DNA of 12,514 nt from the NCBI GenBank assembly GCA_041669225.1, contig JBAYBO010000028.1:1-12514 (forward strand). Reading direction: 5' to 3'. This stretch comes from UBA1424 sp041669225. GTDB lineage: Bacteria > Bacillota_I > Bacilli_A > RFN20 > CAG-826. Shown here in pieces: positions 7,064 to 12,514 of the stretch. Made by a program: the position numbers and the translations under genes. Every line of letters starts with the position of its first letter. Within the stretch, counting starts at the first letter, position 1. The notes under the pieces are model-generated. The model searched no databases, had not been told where the DNA came from, and saw only the letters and a program-made list of their open reading frames with translations.

Positions 7064-8814
7064 CCGAAGCAGTCAAACAAGCTTTGCTTCTAGTTCCAAG
7101 TAAAGCCGGCGTCTATCTGATGAAAGATAAAGACGAAGAAATTATATATGTTGGCAAAGCCAAAAACCTCAATAAACGCGTCACTCAGTATTTTATGCGT
7201 CCGCAAGCCGGTAAAGTCGCAGCCATGGTTTTTAATGTTCACCATTTTGAGACGATTATTACCAAAAGCGAAAAAGAAGCGTTTATCCTGGAGATGAATC
7301 TAATTAAAAAGCATTATCCGCGTTATAACATTCTTCTTAAAGACAGCAAGCATTATCCTTATATCGCCTTAAAAAGAAAAAACAGCCCAGTTTTAAAAAT
7401 TGCCAGAGATGACAAAGATAAAAACTTCTTCTATTTCGGTCCCTTTCCAACCTCGATGCATGCTTATGAAGTTATCAATCTTTTAAATAAGATATTTCCG
7501 CTCCAAAAATGCAAAACTTTGCCAAGTGTTCCGTGCCTCTATTATCACCTTGGACAATGTCTGGCACCTTGTATTAATAAAATTGACGAGGAAACGCATA
7601 CCGCTATTTATAACCAGATAAAAAGTTTTTTAAGTGGTAATAATGAAGACGTCAAAAGTCAAATTCGTCATAAGATGGAAGAAGCAAGCGCGAATCAGGA
7701 ATATGAGAAGGCGAATGATTATAAAAAGACATTACTCGCCATCGATCACATTAATGAACGGCAAAGCATGGAAGTTAAAGACCATATTGATCGCGATATT
7801 TTTGCTTATATTACAAGAGACGGATATCTTGCTTTGGCGATTTTAACTTTTCGCCAGGGAATCTTGCTTGGCAAAGAAGTATTTGTCGTTGAACAATTCG
7901 GCGATGATTTGGATTTGGTCGCTGATTTAATTTTGCAATATTACCAAACCCACTCTCTACCCCATGAGATTGTTGCTAATATTTATGGTTTAAAAACAAA
8001 AATTACCGAAATATACGACATTAATGTCGTATATAAAAGCCGTGGCGCGCTTTACGATCTTGTCGATATGGCCAGCATCAATGCCCGGCAAGGTTTGGAC
8101 GAACACTTTATGTCCGCGAGATTAACTGACGATAATTTAAAAGTCTTAACTGAATTAGGGGATTTGATTAATATCAAGATACCGACATATATTGAACTAT
8201 TTGATAATTCCCATCTTCAAGGCTCGTCACCAGTTGGGGCCATGGTTGCTTTTATTAACGGCGAACCGACAAAAAAGATGTATCGTAAGTTTCATATTGA
8301 AGGCGAAGAAAAGCGCGATGATTTTGCCAGCATGAAAGAAGTCGTCTATCGCCGATATAAACGACTTAAAGATGAAAACATCCGCCTTCCTAATTTAATT
8401 CTTGTCGACGGAGGATTGCCCCAGCTAAATGCAGCCTTGGAATCTTTGCAAAGACTTGAGCTTTCTATTCCTGTTTTTGGATTATACAAAAATGAACGCC
8501 ACCAAACCGAAGGGTTGATTAATCAAGAAGGTCGTAAATATGATTTGCAAGGCAATAAACCGTTATTTTTCTTATTAATGCGCATGCAAGATGAAGTGCA
8601 TCGTTTTGCCATCAGCTTTCATCATAAACTTAGGAGCAAAGCTTATAAGGCAAGTATACTCGATGGAATTGACGGTCTTGGCAAGCGCCGAATCGAGATT
8701 TTATTTCGTAATTACTCTTCCATTAATGAACTTAAAAAAGCAACATTAGAAGAACTGGAACAACTGCTACCGAAAAATGTTGCCATGCGGGTAAAAGAAA
8801 GACTGAAAGAATAA
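7060..8814 (+). CDS. uvrC: Excinuclease ABC subunit C
   Basis: UvrC makes both incisions around bulky DNA lesions in nucleotide excision repair after UvrA/UvrB loading. The 584-residue protein starts with a GIY-YIG nuclease domain (GVYLM at 17-21, YVGKAKNL at 30-37, Arg40, Glu78). A four-cysteine cluster (Cys151, 159, 167, 171) follows, with spacing like the iron-sulphur cluster region described in E. coli UvrC. Next come a UVR coiled coil (about 200-232), the RNase H-like second nuclease domain with FDNSHLQG at 381-388 (Asp382, His385) and LILVDGG at 446-452 (Asp450), and a C-terminal helix-hairpin-helix region from about 530. All expected catalytic residues appear intact. The ATG overlaps the mutS2 stop as ATGA with only a weak upstream GGAG, so translation probably depends on mutS2. 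No hairpin follows the stop, only a T-run. Confidence 0.98.
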   Translation: MTEAVKQALLLVPSKAGVYLMKDKDEEIIYVGKAKNLNKRVTQYFMRPQAGKVAAMVFNVHHFETIITKSEKEAFILEMNLIKKHYPRYNILLKDSKHYPYIALKRKNSPVLKIARDDKDKNFFYFGPFPTSMHAYEVINLLNKIFPLQKCKTLPSVPCLYYHLGQCLAPCINKIDEETHTAIYNQIKSFLSGNNEDVKSQIRHKMEEASANQEYEKANDYKKTLLAIDHINERQSMEVKDHIDRDIFAYITRDGYLALAILTFRQGILLGKEVFVVEQFGDDLDLVADLILQYYQTHSLPHEIVANIYGLKTKITEIYDINVVYKSRGALYDLVDMASINARQGLDEHFMSARLTDDNLKVLTELGDLINIKIPTYIELFDNSHLQGSSPVGAMVAFINGEPTKKMYRKFHIEGEEKRDDFASMKEVVYRRYKRLKDENIRLPNLILVDGGLPQLNAALESLQRLELSIPVFGLYKNERHQTEGLINQEGRKYDLQGNKPLFFLLMRMQDEVHRFAISFHHKLRSKAYKASILDGIDGLGKRRIEILFRNYSSINELKKATLEELEQLLPKNVAMRVKERLKE

Positions 8815-8825
8815 CTTTTTTTGTG

Positions 8826-8854
8826 TTGATTAGTAAATGCTAAAATACTATATT
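8826..8854 (+). promoter_or_regulatory. Promoter for tRNA-Arg
   Basis: TTGATT at 8826-8831 is followed, after exactly 17 bases, by TATATT at 8849-8854. Predicted initiation near 8861 is about seven bases before the first base of the mature tRNA. An alternative -10, TAAAAT at 8841-8846, lacks a good -35. Confidence 0.55.
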
Positions 8855-8867
8855 AGTATAGCGATAT

Positions 8868-8944
8868 GTCCTCTTAGCTCAGCTGGATAGAGCAACGGCC
8901 TTCTAAGCCGTAGGTCAGGCGTTCGAATCGCCTAGAGGATGCCA
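8868..8944 (+). tRNA. tRNA-Arg, anticodon TCT (reads AGA)
   Basis: A full 77-base cloverleaf can be folded by eye. The acceptor GTCCTCT pairs with AGAGGAT (first pair G-U). The D stem is GCTC/GAGC. The anticodon stem ACGGC/GCCGT encloses the loop CTTCTAA with anticodon TCT at 8902-8904. The variable loop is AGGTC, and the T arm is AGGCG/CGCCT around TTCGAAT. The discriminator is G and the 3' CCA is encoded. It lies 53 bases after uvrC with its own promoter and terminator. AGA is normally the main arginine codon in low-GC genomes. Confidence 0.97.
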
Positions 8945-8954
8945 TAAAAAAAAT

Positions 8955-8990
8955 AACGGCTTTGACAATTATGTCAGGCCGTTTTTGTTA
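8955..8990 (+). terminator. Intrinsic terminator after tRNA-Arg
   Basis: AACGGC (8955-8960) pairs with GCCGTT (8978-8983), and an inner stem TGACA/TGTCA surrounds the loop ATTA with a single bulged T between the two stems. TTTTTGTTAT follows. The run of A before the hairpin means it could also terminate minus-strand transcripts. Confidence 0.85.
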
Positions 8991-9050
8991 TCTCAACAAT
9001 TATTAGGCATAGTTTAAATGCATTAATATTCATATGATTGTTGCCGATAA

Positions 9051-9417
9051 TTCGAATTGACACATTGGATAGAATCGCTCAGTTATTATCAGAACCGTCT
9101 GTTCTTCTTAGCCAGCATTATTCTTTTGATATTTTCTTTTGTCCAAATTAATCAAGAATGCAAGAAAATAGTTCGAATAACATATGTGGTGGTTTTCATC
9201 ATTCGTATTTTCTTATTTGCTACATCATTTGGTTGCAAGGTGTCCGCCATAAACAAAAGTTATTCTATGATGAGCTCAAGAATTGATAACTGATTTGTTG
9301 AATATTTGTCAATTACTCAATTTCCATCCAAATATTGCTTATTGGTTTGAAGAAAAAGTCATTGAACAAATAAAGGATTCTTCACTAGAACTTTTTATCT
9401 ATGGCTTTTTGAAATAA
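9051..9417 (+). pseudogene. Decayed two-frame remnant of an unknown membrane protein
   Basis: I do not recognise this gene. One frame (9051-9293; only a TTG at 9057 could start it) encodes about 78 residues with two hydrophobic segments (FFLASIILLIFSFV and YVVVFIIRIFLFA). It ends abruptly at TGA after SYSMMSSRIDN. The next frame, open from 9274 to TAA at 9415-9417, carries on with protein-like sequence (AQELITDLLN, then NIAYWFEEKVIEQIKDSSLE and FIYGFLK). The simplest reading is one membrane protein of about 120 or more residues broken by a single-base change near 9272-9280. A short ATG frame at 9034 (MIVADNSN, stop at 9058-9060) could be its displaced N-terminus. No Shine-Dalgarno is visible. 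Apart from these frames I see nothing else in the interval between the tRNA terminator and the acyltransferase promoter. Confidence 0.4.
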
Positions 9418-9464
9418 TTTAATGCACCTATTTGATTAACCTAAATAATGATATATTTTATATG

Positions 9465-9470
9465 TATAAT
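9465..9470 (+). promoter_or_regulatory. Consensus -10 element immediately upstream of the acyltransferase
   Basis: A perfect TATAAT lies 14 bases before the ATG at 9485, in a very AT-rich stretch. The nearest -35-like hexamer, TTGATT at 9432-9437, is 27 bases away, so no proper -35 is visible. Initiation near 9477 would give a leader of about eight bases without a Shine-Dalgarno. Confidence 0.45.
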
Positions 9471-9484
9471 AAATATCAATTTTC

Positions 9485-10651
9485 ATGATTACAGCATATA
9501 AAAAGGTAAAAGACCGAATTACTTCTATCGACCTTTTAAAATTATTTAGCATGGTTTTTATTTGTGTGACTCATTGCCTTCAAAGGTGGGCCACTGGTGA
9601 TTATGTAAGCACAATAGGCTTCTCTATTTTTTATAGTGTCTCTTTGGCCTTCTTTTTCTTTAGTGGCGGGTTTCTTATCAAGAGAACTTCATCGCTTAAG
9701 GAATTGCTAATCTATATTGTTAAAACAATTATTCTTTATTTGGTACCAGCCTACTTTTTTTCATGCTTGTCCATTTGGACATTACCGCGGTTTACTTTAT
9801 TAAATAAAGATTTCGCATATTGGATGAACGAACTGTATCTAAGGACAGATACTTTTTATTGGTATTTTCTCGTCGCGGCTTTTATAAATATTTTTATAGC
9901 CGTTAGTTATTACATTTTTTCTTTTATAAAAAAGACCAGTCTTGTCTCGGATATTCTTAAAGCATTTTTTATCACTGGATTGTCGGTCGGATATTTGATG
10001 ATTTTTAGATATATTTACATAACCGAAGAACTTGGTCCCGGATGTTTATCAGCGAACATGGTACTATACTATTTTCCGATATCGTTATTGGCATTTTTGT
10101 TTAGGACTTTTAAATCCTATTTCATTAAGCTACCTAGGATAAACATTATTAAAGCGGTGGTCGGGGTCATGTGTTTGGCAATTTATGTTCCGATTTTAGT
10201 ATTTTACAAAAACTGGTTACCGGGCTTAAGTTTGAGTTTTGGAATTATTTTATGGCACTGGTGCGGATCGGTTTGCGGAACAATTGCTTATTTTTATCTT
10301 TTTTCAATAATTGGCAGATACAGTTTAATTAGGAAAATATCGGCTTTAGGAAGTTTCAGCGGACCATTCTATTTGGTGCACGTCTACATTATTCGCCTCT
10401 TCGCCAGTTATATTTCTCGACCAGCCGTGTTTGACGGCCCTGCAATTAGTTTTGTGACTTTTTTAACAATCATTTTTACTGTCGGAAGTTTTGCAATTAC
10501 GGCTTTATTGTGTTTTATTCCATATACTGATTTTTTCCTTTTCTTGAATTATAAACGAATCCGCAACATGCTGTTTCCTCGCGAATGGATTTCAGTCCAT
10601 TTTTTCAAAGAAAACATTCACAAAATTGAAAACCCGAAAAATCAAACCTAG
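9485..10651 (+). CDS. Membrane acyltransferase, acyltransferase-3 family
   Basis: This 388-residue polytopic protein has about ten hydrophobic segments. The N-terminus fits the acyltransferase-3 (OafA/WecH-like) pattern: a short basic head, then ITSIDLLKLFSMVFICVTH with His30 in the first membrane helix as the expected essential residue. FFFFSGGFLIKR closes the second helix, and a late GPFYLVHVYIIR (His299) matches the usual C-terminal helix motif. Members transfer acyl groups, often acetyl, to sugars of surface glycans, or occasionally to other small molecules. The acceptor cannot be read here because no glycosyltransferase genes are adjacent. It appears monocistronic, with a -10 just upstream and a weak hairpin after the stop. 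The ATG at 9485 has no Shine-Dalgarno. Its position beside a gene remnant downstream of a tRNA suggests a variable locus. Confidence 0.85.
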   Translation: MITAYKKVKDRITSIDLLKLFSMVFICVTHCLQRWATGDYVSTIGFSIFYSVSLAFFFFSGGFLIKRTSSLKELLIYIVKTIILYLVPAYFFSCLSIWTLPRFTLLNKDFAYWMNELYLRTDTFYWYFLVAAFINIFIAVSYYIFSFIKKTSLVSDILKAFFITGLSVGYLMIFRYIYITEELGPGCLSANMVLYYFPISLLAFLFRTFKSYFIKLPRINIIKAVVGVMCLAIYVPILVFYKNWLPGLSLSFGIILWHWCGSVCGTIAYFYLFSIIGRYSLIRKISALGSFSGPFYLVHVYIIRLFASYISRPAVFDGPAISFVTFLTIIFTVGSFAITALLCFIPYTDFFLFLNYKRIRNMLFPREWISVHFFKENIHKIENPKNQT

Positions 10652-10669
10652 TTCTAGGAAAAATTATGT

Positions 10670-10702
10670 ACGATTATTTAAATCGTTGTTTCTTTTCTAT
10701 TT
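10670..10702 (+). terminator. Weak possible terminator after the acyltransferase
   Basis: ACGATT (10670-10675) pairs with AATCGT (10681-10686) around the loop ATTTA, followed by a T-rich but interrupted tail (TGTTTCTTTTCTATTT). The stem is AT-rich, so termination would be inefficient. Confidence 0.35.
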
Positions 10703-10733
10703 AAATACCTGTTTACATAACTCGTAATATTAA

Positions 10734-10762
10734 TTTACACATATCCCTATATGGGTTATGAT
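10734..10762 (+). promoter_or_regulatory. nagB promoter with a dyad in the spacer
   Basis: TTTACA at 10734-10739 and TATGAT at 10757-10762 are separated by exactly 17 bases. Initiation near 10769 leaves a leader of about 33 bases. An imperfect inverted repeat, ATATCCC/GGGTTAT around TATAT (10741-10759, six of seven pairs), occupies the spacer and the start of the -10, a common place for a repressor operator. Confidence 0.6.
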
Positions 10763-10801
10763 ATTCGATAGTATTTCAATCGATTTAGAAAGAAGAAAAA
10801 T

Positions 10802-11530
10802 GTGAAAGTTATCATCGGAGACCATGAAGAAATCAGCCGCCTAATCGCCGACGAATTCATTCAGCAGATTCATCAAAAACCCAATTCTGTTTTAGGCCTT
10901 GCCACTGGAACCTCACCTCTTGAGGTGTATGCTAATTTAATCAAGGCTAATAAGGAAAAACGCATTTCTTTTAAAGACGTTACAACTTTTAATCTCGACG
11001 AATATATTGGATTAGATGGTAGTCACAATCAGTCGTATCGATATTTCATGAACGCGAGTTTGTTTGATCATGTTGATATCGATAAAAATAACACCCATGT
11101 TTTAAAAGGCGTTGGCGATTATCGAGCCTACGCGAATCAATATGATGAAGAAATTGCTAGAAGCGGTGGAATTGATTTACAAATTTTGGGCATTGGAAGC
11201 GATGGTCATATCGCCTTTAATGAACCGGATACCCCGTTTGACTCATTAACACACATCGCAGACTTAACCGAATCGACTATTCGCGACAATTCCCGCCTTT
11301 TTAAAGACATCAGCGAAGTGCCGACCAAAGCGGTAACGATGGGTTTAAAATCAATCATGAACGCTAGAAAAATAGTACTGATTGCCTGTGGCGAGAACAA
11401 AGCACCAGCGATTAAAGATTTGCTTGAGGCACCGATAAGCGAAAAGAATCCTTGTTCAATCCTTCGGAATCATTCCGACTGCACAATCTACGTTGACTCT
11501 GATGCTTATAGCAAAGTTACAAATAAATAA
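10802..11530 (+). CDS. nagB: Glucosamine-6-phosphate deaminase
   Basis: NagB converts glucosamine-6-phosphate to fructose-6-phosphate and ammonia, feeding amino sugars from chitin, mucin or recycled peptidoglycan into glycolysis. The 242-residue length is typical of the short Bacillus-type enzyme. Visible motifs are LATGTSP at 33-39 (phosphate binding), NLDEYIGL at 64-71 (Asp66, counterpart of E. coli Asp72), GIGSDGHIAFNEP at 130-142 (Asp134, His136 and Glu141, matching the catalytic Asp141/His143/Glu148 of E. coli), VPTKAVTMG at 173-181, and Lys200 in GENKA. The start is GTG at 10802; an overlapping ATG at 10800 is followed at once by TGA. A purine-rich AGAAAGAAG precedes it as a weak binding site. 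It has its own promoter and a strong terminator. No nagA, sugar transporter or regulator is adjacent. Confidence 0.96.
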   Translation: MKVIIGDHEEISRLIADEFIQQIHQKPNSVLGLATGTSPLEVYANLIKANKEKRISFKDVTTFNLDEYIGLDGSHNQSYRYFMNASLFDHVDIDKNNTHVLKGVGDYRAYANQYDEEIARSGGIDLQILGIGSDGHIAFNEPDTPFDSLTHIADLTESTIRDNSRLFKDISEVPTKAVTMGLKSIMNARKIVLIACGENKAPAIKDLLEAPISEKNPCSILRNHSDCTIYVDSDAYSKVTNK

Positions 11531-11534
11531 AACT

Positions 11535-11564
11535 AAGCCGCGATTGAATCGCGGTTCTTTTTTT
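11535..11564 (+). terminator. Strong intrinsic terminator after nagB
   Basis: CCGCGA (11538-11543) pairs perfectly with TCGCGG (11549-11554) around the loop TTGAA, followed by TTCTTTTTTT. It begins eight bases after the nagB stop. Confidence 0.92.
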
Positions 11565-11583
11565 GTTAGCATTTATAGGCACT

Positions 11584-12514
11584 ATGAATAAGCGAAACAA
11601 AATTTTTTATACAATTTGCTATTAGGTGGAGTTCTTGTCGTAGCCGCCTTCACTATTAATCATTTTTATGATTATGAAAAGCAAAAAGTTCTTGGCGCGG
11701 AAAACGAAATCGTTGATTGCGACTATTATTTTGACGAAAATAACGGTTATACCTCCATATATGAAATCGTCGACCTTTTAAATACATCTTCAATCAGCGA
11801 CTCTTATAAGACTTGGGGAACGGTGAGTAAATATTACGTCGATTCCAGTAACTATAAAAACTTCTACATGCAAAGTACTGATCAAAACGGCAACGTTGCC
11901 GGAATCATGATTTATCGAAGTTCAATTTCTGTGGCTGAAGGGAGCGTTCTGACTGTTGAAGGTTACCCGACTTTATATAATAATTTACCAGAATTTAATA
12001 CGCCGACATCGATTGCAATCGATTATGGAGCGAATTCCTCGCCGGTAACGACGCGGGTGACGAACGAAACCTTCTGGCAAAACGCAACGAATCGCAGTTC
12101 CTCAGAGTTCTTGTATGCACAAAGTTTAGGAACAATTGAAATATCTATTCAAGACGTTGAACTATCTTATGCATATTCTGGAAATGCGATCGTCACTATC
12201 GGAACTACCGATATTCCTTTGTATTACTCTTATTTAAATGAAACCTCGAATATTGATAGCGTGATTAGTTCATTAGATGGATATATGGTCGATATCATTG
12301 GCTATTTAAATTGTTTTGATAATGGTTATGACGCTAAAATGCAAATTTTAATTAGAAGTTCTAGCGATATTATCGCTGAAGGTATTGAGTATTCCCTTAC
12401 TTTAAACACATATAATTATATTAATATTGGCTCTTACAGCACCGGAAACTATCAACAGGTTTCACTTTCAGGATATTATCTTGAACACTACCGGGCAATC
12501 CGGCCAATAAACTA
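11584..12514 (+). pseudogene. Secreted or membrane-anchored beta-rich protein (possible OB-fold domains), start out of frame, cut by window edge
   Basis: A long frame is open from 11592 to the end of the window, about 300 codons without a stop. It encodes one hydrophobic segment (LLLGGVLVVAAFTI, from 11616), then an acidic, Tyr/Ser/Asn-rich extracellular-type sequence. Segments TWGTVSKYYV ... FYMQSTDQNGN ... VLTVEGYPTLYNNLPEF and later VDIIGYLNCFDNGYD ... MQILIRSS ... VSLSGYYLEHY look like repeated OB-fold-like beta barrels, as in some secreted nucleases; that domain call is tentative. The natural start, ATG at 11584 (MNKRNKIFYTI, a basic head preceded by AGG), is in another frame and stops at TAG 11623-11625. 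One extra T in the T6 run at 11603-11608 would join the head to the hydrophobic core. The in-frame alternative, TTG at 11616, lacks a basic head and a Shine-Dalgarno. It could be a pseudogene, a phase-variable gene or a base-calling error. Confidence 0.6.

Noticed and set aside
8811..8830. Terminator directly after uvrC from its T-run
   Set aside because: No hairpin precedes the T-run; transcription probably continues to the terminator after the tRNA.
8919..9180. Repeats of the tRNA T-loop sequence GTTCGAAT near 9171 and TTCGAAT at 9051, as possible attachment-site copies
   Set aside because: Matches are only seven or eight bases and do not extend into the tRNA 3' end, so they do not support an att duplication.
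10647..10658. Perfect palindrome CCTAGTTCTAGG at the acyltransferase stop
   Set aside because: It leaves only a two-base loop, has a short stem and no T-tract after it, so it is unlikely to be a terminator. It may be chance.
11599..11610. Programmed -1 ribosomal frameshift at A4T6 in the last gene
   Set aside because: The bases in the ATG frame do not form a canonical X XXY YYZ heptamer (the A-site TAT would slip to TTA). A tract-length change or base-calling error is simpler.

Overview
The window looks like a chromosomal segment from a low-GC Gram-positive bacterium. Family-level resemblances (RNase HIII instead of HII, MutS2, an EcsA-like ATPase) suggest a Bacilli/Erysipelotrichia or Acholeplasma/RF39-like Mollicutes lineage, probably uncultured. 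TGA acts as a normal stop (mutS2 ends with TGA right after a complete Smr domain), which argues against Mycoplasma/Spiroplasma with code 4. The lineage is inferred from style only.

Left block, minus strand (1-4672). rnhC (RNase HIII) is followed six bases later by a lipoprotein carrying a ComEC-type metallo-beta-lactamase domain. A separate promoter (TTAACA, 17 bases, TGCTATAAT) then drives an unusual 737-residue fusion of a multi-spanning membrane region, including a YwaF/TMEM164-like domain, to an EcsA-like ABC ATPase. Seven bases after its stop comes the start of what is probably its ABC permease partner, cut by the window edge.

Central block, plus strand (4757-8944). mutS2 and uvrC overlap by ATGA and are followed by tRNA-Arg(TCT) with its own promoter and a strong terminator. 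A divergent promoter region of about 80 bases, with a perfect 16-base dyad, separates rnhC from mutS2. Three nucleic-acid maintenance genes (rnhC, mutS2, uvrC) therefore meet here.

Right block, plus strand (8990-12514). This part looks more accessory. It holds a decayed two-frame remnant of an unknown membrane protein, a membrane acyltransferase-3 protein expressed from a nearly leaderless promoter, a monocistronic nagB with a good promoter and an intrinsic terminator, and a secreted beta-rich (possibly OB-fold) protein. The last gene has its signal-anchor start one base out of frame at a T6 tract, and it runs off the window.

The most unusual items are the membrane-domain/ABC ATPase fusion, the out-of-frame secreted protein at a homopolymer, and the repeated leaderless or short-leader promoter architecture. 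I found no clear previously undescribed defence or mobile system, no CRISPR array and no insertion sequence.
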